NCBI GenBank assembly: GCA_023055425.1
Contig: JALGPY010000010.1
Span: 22,894,363 to 22,958,362 of the forward strand
DNA from: Linanthus parryae
Lineage: Eukaryota > Streptophyta > Magnoliopsida > Ericales > Polemoniaceae
DNA: 64,000 nt
Direction of reading: 5' to 3'
Both the position numbers and the translations under genes were made by a program. This document shows, piece by piece, positions 34,503 through 45,622 of the stretch (position 1 is the first letter of the stretch; every line of letters starts with the position of its first letter). A model generated the notes under the pieces. The model ran no database searches, was not told where the DNA came from, and worked only from the letters and a program-made list of their open reading frames with translations.

Positions 34503-35560
34503 AAAACTTGATGCGCAAACTAACGTGCTATCGCAAGTGTACGAATCTTGTAGTACCGGGTGCAATTAGACTCGGATTATCGTTCCCACGAGGACTGTTT
34601 CGGGTTTATTCATGTTGTCAGTTTCAGTTTTCCAAGAGTAGTAACCAGGAGGAGTAGGTTGTGATTATAATGGCTAAACTAAAAACAGAAATTAAAAACG
34701 TAAATATTTTTGTGACGTTTTCTAAAATAAGCTGATTTGGTTGTAACGATAATAGATGAAGGCTAGGCTCCAGGATCCCCTAGGGTTTCTACAGATTTCA
34801 GTTTTACGTTCGTTTATGAAAACACTCAGTAGTTTCGGTGTCTGTGCAACGTACCAGTTGTGCAGTGACTTTTCAGCTTCCACACGTAATCCCGATCCTG
34901 CAGACTTTCGGATTCTTGTTAAGCTGCCTAAGTCTGCAGTCTCGGTCTAATCCTGTTAGGGTTTCTAACCTGTCCGAATGGCCCGGGTCAAATTCTCTAA
35001 CAGTTGGTCTCACGTTTTTCTATGCTAGCCCTATCTCCCTTTCTCTGGTCGGTCTATCAGGGTAAGGTACTAAATCCCGGTTTTTCTTCCTAACCCTAAC
35101 TTGACGTTTTCACCTACAAGCTCGGGTCTATAGCAATCCTGGGTGATCAATCCTATCATGCATATACGATAATAATCAAACCAGAATAACAGATACAACT
35201 TGCTGAATTAAGACAATCATCATGAATCCATAAACGTAGTAATCATAAAATCTGAGTACGAAACCCTAGGTTCACCGAGAACCTAGGTGAAAAGTTTAGC
35301 TACGACTAGACATAATACAAAACGCAGTTTCTGAATATAAAGAGAGAGAACGAAATCAAACTAAGTCTTCGAATCTCGAATCGCGCTTTCGTGCTCTCCG
35401 TGAATGCTCCGACTTGGCCCTCGGTTGTGCTGTGTCTTCGTCTGTCTTCAAAACGAGTCTGGACGAGTCTTTAAATAGTGTTGTTTCCTGAAAACGCTCG
35501 TGCCCGAAATTACGGAATATGCCATCGGTCCACCGTCTTTGTCAAAAAGTCAAAACTGGC

Positions 35561-35593
35561 TGCGTATATACGCAGGGGTTGCGTATATACGCA
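35561..35593. repeat. Palindrome pair, right Athila LTR
   Basis: Same as 23487-23519: two TGCGTATATACGCA copies at a 19-bp period, unchanged. Confidence 0.95.
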
Positions 35594-35632
35594 ACCAGGG
35601 CCCAACCAAGATCCCCCCACCTCCCCACTGCC

Positions 35633-35684
35633 TGCGTATATACGCAGGTGCTGCGTATATACGCAGGGCCTGCGTATATACGCA
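35633..35684. repeat. Palindrome triplet, right Athila LTR
   Basis: Same as 23559-23610: three TGCGTATATACGCA copies at a 19-bp period, unchanged. Confidence 0.95.
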
Positions 35685-36106
35685 GGCCGTGGGGTAGGTG
35701 GGGCCCACTTGGTCCTCTGGTGGGCCAGGACTGGTCCCCTGGGTCCCACGCTTCTTCCTGATGCTCCCGGCTTGCCTCTTTGGTGCTCTTTTGCTTTTCC
35801 GTGTCTCTGTCGTGTCCCGGTCTTGTGAACGTTTCCCGAGACGGTCCCGGCTTGGTCCCGGCACGCTTCCCGATGCACCTCCCGAACCTGTTCCTGAAAA
35901 GGCAACACGAACGAACACCCGCGATCATATCCAAATATAGCAAGAAATGAGCAGAAATAAGCAGAAATCCAGCAAGTATAAATAAACGTCTCGTTCTAGA
36001 TTCCCGGGGCATTCTAAGGCGTTTTCCGGCAAAAACCGCTAATTCCAGCACAAATACTCGTGAAATCAGGCTAAAAGATAACCCCTAATTGGGCGTTATC
36101 AGGTAC

Positions 36107-36357
36107 CAGGAAAGAATCGCTCGCGCCTACAATAAGACGGTCCAGCGAAGAGACTTCGCAGTCGGAGACTTGGTCTTACGCGATCTGATCACTGTATGCG
36201 AGAAGCGACTCATCCGAAGTTCGCAGCCAATTGGGAAGGACCCTTCGAAGTAACAGAAGTCTTCGACAGTGGCTACTGCAGCATAAGAAGGTTGCACGGC
36301 ACAACCTCAACTCCGAGTTCAGTCAACATGCGCTGGATTAAGAAGTACTATCCCTGA
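36107..36357 (+). pseudogene. Tat integrase C-terminal part after the Athila insertion
   Basis: Continues the integrase interrupted at 22434: QERIARAYNKTVQRRDFAVG and DLVLRD, then a frameshift near 36190-36200 leads into NWEGPFEVTEVFDSGYCSI and MRWIKKYYP, ending at TGA 36355-36357. This is the normal end of a Tat integrase, so the pol region finishes here. Confidence 0.85.
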
Positions 36358-36573
36358 CTTCTCTCATTTCATGCGTTTTATTATAACGTCGCTTGATATC
36401 TTGTATGGCTACGATTTACACAATCTCCTCCCCCATATGAGAGGATTGTAATCCCATCTCTCCCATATGAGAGCGTTGTAATAAAAGAATTCTCCCAAAT
36501 GAGAAGTTCACATTTCTAGCTGTTTATGTTGCTTTATTCAGTTTGTTATTACTGTTAGCCATGGTTTATTCGC
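36358..36573 (+). other. Tat 3' region start, short TATGAGAG repeats
   Basis: Non-coding. Near 36428-36510 three similar words (CCCATATGAGAGGATTGTAAT, CCCATATGAGAGCGTTGTAAT and CCCAAATGAGAAG) occur in series. Confidence 0.5.
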
Positions 36574-37280
36574 CACAAAAGCTATCTGTACAAATACGAT
36601 CTTAATTGATCATCCAAGCCTATCTCTAACGATAGTAATCCGTACAACTGCGATCTTAATTGATCATCTAAGCCTATCTGTCACGATAGCAGCCTATGCA
36701 AATGCGATCTTAATTGATCATCTAAGCCTATCTGTCACGATAGCAGCCTATGCAAATGCGATCTTAATTGATCATCTAAGCCTATCTGTCACGATAGCAG
36801 CCTATGCAAATGCGATCTTAATTGATCATCTAAGCCTATCTCTTACGATAGCAGCCTATGCAAATGCGATCTTAATTGATCATCTAAGCCTATCTCTTGC
36901 GGTAGCGACACATACAAATGCGATCTTAAGTGATCATCTAAGCCTATCTCTCACGATAGCAACAAATGCGAAATACGATCTTAAGTGATCATCCAAGCCT
37001 ATCTCCTACGATAGCAACAGATGCAAATGCGATCTTAAGTGATCATTTAAGCCTATCTCTTGCGATAGCAGCCTGCGTAAAATGATCGTGATTGATCTTC
37101 TAAAGCCTATCTGTCACGATAGCAACACCTACAAATGCAATCTTAATTGATCTTTCAAGTATATCTGTCACGATAGCAACTCGCACAGTTTAACGATCTT
37201 AATTGATCTATTGAAGACTATCTGCCATGATAGCAACTCGCAATATTGTGAAGAATCACAAAGGTCAATCATAAGCCCAT
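36574..37280. repeat. 54-bp tandem repeat array in the Tat 3' region
   Basis: About a dozen units. TGCGATCTTA recurs at 36703, 36757, 36811, 36865 and 36919, then near 36974 and 37028, a 54-55-bp period. Units before and after are more diverged. Each unit contains GATCTTAATTGATCAT (a spaced GATC pair) and CTATCTGTCACGATAG, which could form a 5-bp stem with a 6-base loop. Central units are the most alike, as expected when arrays expand by unequal exchange or slippage during reverse transcription. Tandem arrays in the 3' untranslated region are known in Tat-lineage elements such as Retand. Confidence 0.9.
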
Positions 37281-38732
37281 CTGCCAGGATGGCGCAACTG
37301 CGAAAATACGATCTCAAATGATCCAGCAAAATATCTGCGAATCCATGTAGCAGATTGCAGAATGCGAAATCATTACGTAGCATTATGCGAGGCGAAATAT
37401 GCCAAAACGCATGCGAAGTTGTATTTTGTTGTAAAGAGACAGCAGATGATACAAAAAGGCTATTTATCATTATGAGTCAAATGACTTACAATTTATCTGT
37501 TTAGATAGCAGCTTACAAGCGAAAAAGCTCGAATCTAACTACGCAGCCGACATGGCTTACTATACATTCGAAAAGTAGCTGACAAGCCAGAGACACACTA
37601 AGGGGATTCCGACTGGAAAAGGATGAACCCACCGGTCCTAACACCGGCGATGCAATACGCAGATCCGCGGCCAAAGATCTGTAGCAAAAGGGATGCTGCC
37701 GCGAAGAGATCAGCTTGTCATTCGCCACGTCCCTAGCAGCAAGACCTGCGAAACGGTACGTCCAAGACCCCAAGGGGTGACAAAAGCCTCTGTCTGATCA
37801 AGATAGGCACCGGAGGAACTTCCTGTTCCGACATACGCTACCCTGCGAAACAGGGGAAGCAGTCATTCCTCTGGTGATGGATTCCTTGTCATGATAGACA
37901 AGGGCATTGGCAAGCCCCCTGAGTTCAAGAACGAAGAGGCAAGAAATCCTCCTTCAGGGATGCTGGAGGAGAATTCCGCCGTTCATTACGAGACGGTAGC
38001 ACGGTCACTTCGACGCTGCACCTCGCCACGAGGCGGCCGGAAACATGACCTGCACACATAATACACGAAGAAATTTCTTCGAACACACATGAGATATTAT
38101 CTGCATCTTCTTTATGATGGTTATAAAGAGCAATAAGCCTCATAAAGTGGATCTTGGAAACTATTTCTACAGCACAAAGCGCAAACTCGGGATTCACAAC
38201 TCCAAGTTGCCATGAATCAACGAAAAATAAGCGTTGAAGCCAACAGTCGTAAGGACTCACGGCAAAGCACATTTTTGGGATGAAGAACCCAAATAGCAAA
38301 GACAGGGTTTATATAGACCCTGTAGAGACTTTTCGGTTGCCAAAGATGAGTCAGCAGAATTCAAAAAGAGGGTAAGTTCAATCACTTACGCCTTGAAAAG
38401 CGGTAACAATCAATTACCCTACTAAAGGCTACGACGATTCAGTTGCGTATCCTAATAAATGACGGATAGTCATGATTCGGATGGACTTCCCAACAAAAGT
38501 GTGCTTATCTGCCGAGAAATTAGCGCGAAAATCAAGCAAAGTATCAATTGCTGATGTCATAATTGGATATGCATAGAGATATCCTATCAAATCCCGGGAA
38601 AGGGCAAAACGGACAAATTCATTGTTTGTTGTTAAAAAAAAAGGGGGAGAAACCCTAGCAACATTACATTAATGTTCCAAACATTACATTAATGTTTCAG
38701 CTATTTTCTTGTTATTTTTCAAAATTCGAAAA
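37281..38732. other. Tat 3' region between the array and the antisense gene
   Basis: No supported coding sequence in either direction; the minus-strand open frames of 86-124 codons show nothing recognisable. It may contain the 3' UTR and transcription end of the antisense gene. Confidence 0.4.
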
Positions 38733-41700
38733 TCAAAGCAAATTCTTGATCAAGGAGTCTTGGGGCTCGAACTGATGGCTCAGCTTCTCTACTTGTTCCA
38801 CTTCTTGCTTCAATTGCTCGCACCTGGCATTCATCTCATGATAGAGCTTCAGAGCTTCATCAACTTTTAGCTTTTGCTGCTCCACCTTCTGCTTCTCAGC
38901 TGCGAGATTCTGGTGGCCGAGCTTCAAAGTCACGGCTGCGCGAATCAGCGTGACTCTATTCATAAGAAACTTAAAGCCCAGTCTGCCTTGAACTTTGGTC
39001 ACGAGATTCTGGCACATGCCACATAGCAGTTCGGCACTCTGGACAGAAATGGTCGCAGGCGTAGCCGCAGACAGCTGCTCCAATATCCAAATGGCCTCGG
39101 TAAGGAACAGCCTCCTGTCAAAGGGCCCTATCTCCAGAGATCTCACAAACGACTGCGGGTAGGTGAGGCGCATTCGAACCACCCAGTCCACATCTGTTTG
39201 CCTCAAACCTGAAGAGATGTCAAAACCAAGTTACGATGTCAAACTCGCAAGTAAATAATGCAAAATGCGAACAGTAAAGCTTTGCTTACCAGTTCCTTCC
39301 AGAATCTCATGAAGAGAAGGAATGCGCGCTGCCGGGGCGGTCGAAGACTGTCCTCGCTCCATAGCTCTCCTATCAGCTGCGAGCTCTAATCTCTCGTAGT
39401 CAGGAGGAAGAATGTAGGCCGCACCAGCTGCGACTACATTCCCAACCTGCGAGCCCCAAAAGCTCCCCGCAGGAATGGGTGCTCTGGCTCAGTCATCGCC
39501 GGAGGCGAAGGGACAGCCGAAGTCGCTTGGCGAAGAACGCTCTCAGATGCGAAAGCATTAACAGCACTTGTCCTTACTTCCTCAGCACCGGCATGGACAT
39601 CTTTACCCATCAGCACAACATCTGCTTCGGCATCATCGGAGAGTTCGATGATGTCCTCGAGAGGCTCACTTGCATGCTCAGCAGCCGCGACAGGCTTCTC
39701 GGAATGGGAGCTCGGAACCGGAACATAGGACGCAGAAGGCTGACCTCTCTGCTCCAGCACAGGTTCCTCAGCATGACCTGCGACATTAAATGCGATGATA
39801 TGAGGTAACTTGCGCTATAAGTTATTTTGCTATCTTTACTAAAGCTAAGAGCAAGCACCTCCACGCGAAGGTGGGATTGAGGTATCCTCATCATACACTA
39901 AGGACGTGGAACCATGCCCTATCTGTGTGTCCTCACTAAGCAAGTCTTTAAGAGAAGCGTGACCTGGGATGCGAATAAACCAGTCATGATTCTGCCTTAA
40001 ATTGCTAAAGCCTAGTACATGCGTATCACTCAAATAATTACCTGAGGGTTCTCCGCATTTGTCTACTAACCAACGGCGAATGTCAGCCTTTGACACACCA
40101 TGCTTTAACGCACCCACAATAACATCTCTATAAGTTACTGCGAGATTGAAGATCTCACCTTTATCGCCGCCTGCGATCTCCTCAAAGTCCGCTTGGACTT
40201 GCTCCAAGGCTGCTGCATCCTCTTCTGGAACCTCCTCTTCCTCCTCCGCATGAGGAGCCACTTCTTCGGGAAGCTCGTCTTCCTCGTCGACTGGACGCGC
40301 CAAGTCGTCAACATGCCTCTCTTCGAGGCTCTGCTGTTTCACACGCTCGAGCTCCTCTTCTTCCCGCCGCCTTCTTCTCTTAGCAGCCTCCGCGGCTGTC
40401 TTCTGGGACTCAGCAAGAATGTCCTCGCTTATGGGGTCATCTGGAATGCCAGAATGGGCATCTCTCTTTTGTCTCTTGGCCATAAGTCCACCAATAGTTT
40501 CATCATCATCATCTGCGAATATACGATTGGTTTAAGAAAAGAAGCGCAAAGAAGTTACGATAACGGGAAAGGAAATGCGATGGAGGTACCTCCTGATTCT
40601 TCCTCATGCATCACAACTGTTGCTTCTTCTTCTTCATCACTTGCTTGGGGCTCCTGCCTCTCTTCCTCTTCCTCTTGATCGAATGGAACGAAAGACTCAA
40701 CTGCGAGCTCTTTCCGCACTTTGCTGGGCATGCGACCTTTGCCTTTGTCCTTGATAGAAAGGGACCTCACTGGAGGAGAAGCGGGAGCACTTCTAGGGGA
40801 AGAAATCGTAATTCCCTTTTGCCTAGGTCTCTTCACTCTCGGCGCCGCAGTCGCTGGAGGGGACGGGTCATCTCCAGGAGGAGAAAGAGCCGGAGGATTG
40901 TCTATCAGCGAGTCAGCAAAAGCATTCATGACTGCGCGAACCTTTGTTTCAACCTCAGCGTCCATCCTCCATGAAAGCCGGAACGGCTGCTTTTGTCTTC
41001 TGGTGGCAACAATAGTGTTGACCAGCGACTTGGAGCGATCACCAGCTGCGAATCTCCGCACATGACACTACAACAGTACAGAATAAAAGTGTCAGCATAA
41101 GGAAATCAAGAAACTTAACGCATGCGAAGAAATTGCTTACCTCAGCAAAAGCCTTGCTATATCTGATGACTTGCGTGTCGCTCTTCTTGACTGCGGCGAC
41201 TTGCTCCTTCAGAATGACGTCAGGATACAGATGGTTCTCACGATCCAACAGTGAGTAGCGACCATACTCAGACTCGCTCAGACTGCAAGTGGGGCGAAAC
41301 GGAAAAGAGTTTCTTTTGATCAAGGGAGCTCTACCTGGCTGCGCGGCCGACTCTGTCTCGATCCTCGTTTGCTGGGCAATCCAGTATGCGAGCCAGTTTT
41401 GGGAACAACCACCCTCGCGGGTTCCCGCAGGCTGCTCAAAGGGCATATTGTTCATAAAGACCGTCTTGCACTCCTTTGTTAGCAAGCGCTTGTAACATCC
41501 TCTGATAATGGACTGGGGCCAGATTGATGGGGCCACCGCATCAAAACCAAACTGAGGAGAAACTTGAGTGGGGTCAACATCCACGGTAAGCTTTTCATAC
41601 CTCGGCGCGAGCTCACGAATATGCTCTGCGAGAGCCGGAAGGGAACCTCGCAGACACCAGCAAAAGAACTCGCGGTAGCGCTCATGGAAATGAGGTCCCC

Positions 41701-43021
41701 CTTCAAAGAGCAGCTCTTCTGAAAAGACCATGCCTTTAGAGGGGTACAGCTTTGGAAACCATCGCACGTTCTCAATGCGCGTGGCATAGGGCCTGGCAGT
41801 AAACTCCTTCCGCTTGTCGCATATCAAACTCCAAACGCACTTGGTGTTGCTTGCTCCAAACCATCTCGCAGCCCTTCCGCTGTTGCGCGCCTCCGTCTCG
41901 CCTGGGGGACACCACTTGTCAAGTTTGAGAGCAGTTGGAGCATAAGACGGCCACCGCTCGAAAACCCACATTGTCAGAAAAGAAATATTGACAAAGGTCA
42001 GTACATCAAGGCGGCCACGCGACTCCTTCATGGCTAGAACCAGCTGATCGAGCCTATAGTACAGCGTGCCCAAGACCAAGGGGCCGAGTGCGACTCTCTG
42101 GCCAAGGGCGAGCCTCACAGCAAGTGGCAACACATGGTAGAAGACTCCGTCATGGGGGTGACCATCAATCAAATACCTCGACAGCCAAGCACAGAGAAAA
42201 GCACAAAGGGTCAAATGATAGCCTTTACCCTCTACGTAATTCTCGGCCTCCGGGTCCTCGCTCAGAAGTTTCTTAGTGATGTTACTGTTCGCATAGTCTC
42301 GGAAGAAGTATTGCAACCATTTGTTCCAGGTATTCTTCGCAGACGTATCAACCAGCTGCCAGTTCGGAAGAGGCTTTGTAGTGGTCCACCGAGTGGAGAT
42401 TTTCTTTACCTCTGCTAAGCATTCCTCCATCTGCGTGTATAAAGCAATTTCCGCAGATGTCCTCAAGGGACTCAAAGGGTCCACATCGCCCATAGGGGAA
42501 AGCTCATACAGCATTTGAACGTCCTCGAGTGTGGGGGCAGCCTCGAACTCAGCAAAATGGAACGTGTGAGTCGCAGGCGAGTAACGGGACAGAAGGTCTA
42601 GAAGCATGGATTGATCCAGCTTCACGGCAGCACCCTTCATAGCACGGATAGCAAAGTATACGCCGGCTTCATCAAGAATCGCGGCGTGATGATCCAACAC
42701 GTGGTCGATCCACTCGTCCATATAGTCCAATTTCTGGACGAACGCCTGGGTAGAAATTGCAGTATATGGGAAGTGCCCGTTCTCGACTTCCAATCGAACC
42801 ACGTCCTCGGAACCAATCAACTCGAGAAAGGCTGAGTTAACTGGGCGAGTTAGCGTCAGCAATCGCTCAACTGGGACGGGATCAGGCATCCTCTTCGCCT
42901 TTACCCTCGCATGGTAGAAATCTTTGCCGCCTAAAAAGGGGGCTTTTCGCCACAAGGCCTGCGGAAGGTCGGGTATCTCTTCATCTTCCTTGACGGGTCT
43001 GGTTACTCTTGTCTTGGCCAT
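38733..43021 (-). pseudogene. Antisense five-exon gene in the Tat element, plant mobile domain protein (about 1,320 codons, one frameshift)
   Basis: A gene-like model on the strand opposite to gag-pol. Exons: 43021-41141, 41067-40590, 40512-39859, 39777-39300 and 39208-38733. The four introns are 73-91 bp, all GT-AG: GTAAGC...TTGTAG, GTACCT...TTCGCAG, GTGCTT...GTCGCAG and GTAAGC...CTTCAG. Splice phases agree (0, 1, 1, 1). Exon 1 encodes the plant mobile domain. Exons 2-4 encode an acidic, Glu-rich and Lys/Arg-rich middle (KRPRQKGITI, EEEEERQEPQ, RRRRREEEELERVKQQ). Exon 5 ends in a probable coiled coil (AAEKQKVEQQKLKVDEALKL). A single-base frameshift lies in exon 4 near 39450-39462, so the present copy is broken. 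Antisense extra ORFs are reported for Tat elements; this intron structure is what I read here. Function is unknown. Confidence 0.75.
41141..43021 (-). CDS. Exon 1 of the antisense gene: plant mobile domain (PMD)
   Basis: 627 codons, open throughout. Start chosen at MAKTRVTRPV because a likely splice acceptor (CTCTTCCGCAG) lies two bases upstream, implying a spliced 5' UTR. PMD signatures are THTFHFAEFEAAPTLEDVQM (about residue 170), CAFLCAWLSRYLI and LPLAVRLALGQRVALGPLVL (about residue 300), the pattern of the PMD (aminotransferase-like, plant mobile domain) family. The family includes the Arabidopsis nuclear proteins MAIN and MAIL1 as well as transposon-borne copies. The domain has no proven enzymatic activity. 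The exon ends at 41141 before GTAAGC. Confidence 0.8.
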
Positions 43022-43695
43022 TCCTGCGGAAGAGCAAGAAAAAAGGGGGGAGAAATACCACACTTCAGTTTGAATTTTGAAATTCAAGATCTACGCAAAG
43101 GAAGACGAACAGTTCCGGTATCAATTTCAGAAATCGGGGAGTTGCAAGATCTCATATCGTTGAAAGATTAAAGCAAAGCGGGTTCAAAGATCAAAGCCTC
43201 TTCACAAATTTCATGGGTTTGCAGATTCAACGCAGTTCAAGGCAAACACTGGTATCTTAAATCAAAAGTAAACGGGGCCAACCTTGTTTTCTTGAAGCCT
43301 GCTTGGATGTGCACAATTGAAGAACACGGATTGCAGTTCTGAATTGGTGATTGATTATCTGGATCTGCTCTCGAAGATCTCCGGGTACCATTCACTTTAA
43401 GAGAAATAAGTGATGCTTTGCAATAATGGGGGATACAAGGTATTTATCCAAAACAATGAAGAGTTGTGTCCTTTCGATAGTCGAATCGCAACCGTCACCG
43501 TCGAATCGCGCAATCACAGGACAAGCTGACGTCACGCCTAAAACCCTAAAGGTCAGACGGCACGACTCTAGGGGTTTTAGGTCATAATGACACGCACGGG
43601 GGCTGAACTTACCCGTATTTGAATTGGTGCGTGGTGGCGACGCGTATGTTGGTTTCCGCGCATGGAAGTCTATACGGCTATGAGTCTTCACGCGC
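43022..43695 (-). promoter_or_regulatory. Upstream region of the antisense gene
   Basis: On the minus strand a TATA-like TGGATAAATA (43441-43450) lies about 420 bp before the PMD ATG, followed by untranslated sequence and the splice acceptor at about 43024. This suggests a promoter of its own, independent of the LTR. It is inferred from motifs only. Confidence 0.35.
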
Positions 43696-43709
43696 AGAAA
43701 GGGGGCTAA
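43696..43709 (+). promoter_or_regulatory. Polypurine tract of the Tat element
   Basis: AGAAAGGGGGCTAA immediately before the 3' LTR (TGTAGATACTG). Confidence 0.8.
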
Positions 43710-44336
43710 TGTAGATACTGCTTTCTGAGCTGACAGATCTTGGCCACGTGGCGGCCATCCAGCACACCATATTGTGCTCCACACACACCGGATCACCATC
43801 CGAGCTGATCCATGTGGGGGCTGCGAGACAGAGCCCTCGCATACCACTGCACGGGACTTGTAGGGACTTTGTGGTTTGGAGGCTAGAGTAAGCCCTGTCG
43901 CGTGCGAGCCAAGCCCGCACGCGACCTTTAGTAACTGTTTTGAGAGATTTATGGCACGAGCTCCATAAACCCGGTCAATCCGGTCAAACCCGGTCAACCT
44001 CGTAACGGTTCCGGTATTCGCGCACCACGTGCTGTAACGGTTCCTATATACTCGGACGAACGTGCCGTTATGGTTAAGCTAATTAAGCCGCCATCAATGG
44101 GCGCATTAACCACACTACAACGGTCATGTTCTCCAGTATATATAGATCGTCAACCTTTCCATACAAAGGAGAACACACTCGCCATACGCGGAAGCTCTGC
44201 CAAACCTCTGTCTCTCTCTCAGACATTACTACTGCCTTACTCTCTCCCTACACACAACCCCACTCTTCCTGTGCGATCCCTGATCCACTACATACGGTGT
44301 ACACGGAGGTCTCCTCGCCGGAATCTCTTGTGCACA
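43710..44336 (+). repeat. 3' LTR of the Tat element
   Basis: 627 bp, same length as the 5' copy. It differs at about four sites (near 44146, 44199, 44225 and 44304). It is followed by GCATG (44337-44341), the second target duplication. Confidence 0.95.
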
Positions 44337-44341
44337 GCATG

Positions 44342-45583
44342 CAATTAGGATAATAAGATAATTAGACAACCCGGATCTATTATTTGGAGTTGTGCCCAAA
44401 CTCAAATAGATAGATTAGTTGATATTGATCAACAAAACAATAAAAAGTTGAATTTAAAGTTCCTCAAAATTCAAATATTGTGTTCTTGCCTTCTCGTTAT
44501 TTAAACACTCATGATCATCATTATTTATCAAGTTCGTGCGTGCAAAGCATGGCGACTTGGTTCATAATGATGGAATGCGATGGCACAAGCTAGTAATGTG
44601 CAACTGTTTAAATAAGAGGTTGAACACAACTAGGCTATTAATATGATTAAGAAACCTAGAGGCAATCAATTGGGATTATCCATGTGGATGGATAAATAAG
44701 GAGTTATTTGCCCAATTGAACCAAGAGTTGCATAAGGGATGCAATTGGAATTGTTCCTACCTAAAGTAGTCGAATTATGGGTGACTTGCCAAAGCAAGCT
44801 CATAAGGAGATGAAACATGGATCTTGGCCCACTAGAAAATATAAGGATATTTTCCGCATTAATATCTTGAGGGTTATTAATCCGTAGTAAAATAGTGGGA
44901 GCTATGTTTAACAATTTAAATCCTTGTTAAATATTGTTAAACATCACAAATTTTGCATAATCCTATTATGTTGAATACCCATGGCATTAAACAAACAAAA
45001 ACACGACTTTATCTATTTTCTAGACTGGTATAAAATTGAGAATTGTTCTCAAATAAAAGAGAATTTGTTGTATATCGTAAAACATAAAGCTCTCTTCCAC
45101 CGACTACCAAAACACACTAAAACCTATGAAAGGAACACCAAAGAATGGTTCTTTGGTTATGACTTGACTCATGTTAGCTGCCATGAACTCTGAGCTTTGG
45201 AAGCAAGAAGAGAAACATGGAGAAGTATGATAATGATCATACATTGAAAGAAGCTCTTTCAAAAGGGCGAGCTAGACATAAAAGGTTTGAAGTGTTGCTC
45301 CACTTTGGGTTATGCAAATATACTAACTCAATATGATTGAAACATTAGTGAATATGCATTATCTATGAGATAGGTTAAGAATAAATGGTTATTCACCCAA
45401 GTGGACCAAGAATTGCATTGGATGCAATTATATTTTTGTTTTAAAATTGATTTACTCAATATGATTGAAAAATCACTAAAACAAAACACTAATAATGGGC
45501 ATGGGCAAAATTGTTAATGGATAACAACATGGGTAAGGGCAAATAGTTTGCGCCAACCCCATGGGTATATAGCAAGCATGTTG

Positions 45584-45622
<39 letters not shown>

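Larger units (their letters stand above)
22435..36101 (-). mobile_element. Athila-type Ty3/gypsy retrotransposon nested in the Tat integrase
   Basis: It has 5-bp duplications GGTAC (22430-22434 and 36102-36106) and two LTRs of exactly 1593 bp with about ten substitutions by eye. Its orientation is opposite to the Tat host. On the minus strand the order is LTR, tRNA-Asp primer site, gag-pro-RT-RNase H-integrase, spacer, an extra 612-aa ORF, a long AT-rich spacer, PPT and LTR. The primer site, the RT motif FMDDFSLFG, the protease motif CDLGAS and the extra ORF downstream of pol are typical of the Athila lineage. Confidence 0.92.
34509..36101 (-). repeat. Athila LTR, right copy (5' LTR of the element)
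   Basis: 1593 bp, the same length as the left copy. Roughly ten scattered substitutions noticed and no indel (for example near 34613, 34792, 35324, 35751 and 35781). Confidence 0.95.
15671..44336 (+). mobile_element. Tat-lineage Ty3/gypsy retrotransposon, interrupted by an Athila element
   Basis: It is bounded by the 5-bp duplication GCATG (15666-15670 and 44337-44341) and 627-bp LTRs (TGTAGA...GTGCACA) that differ at only about four positions. Inside, in order: PBS, gag, protease, RT, degenerate RNase H, archaeal-type RNase H, integrase (split by the Athila insertion at 22435-36101), a 54-bp tandem array, an antisense multi-exon gene, PPT and 3' LTR. Without the nested element it is about 15 kb. 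The second, archaeal-type RNase H and the long 3' region with an antisense ORF are established marks of the Tat lineage (Ogre/Retand/TatI-III groups). Confidence 0.9.

Noticed and set aside
37925..38299. 124-codon minus-strand ORF as a sixth exon of the antisense gene
   Set aside because: It has no recognisable domain, and exon 5 already ends in a stop at 38733.
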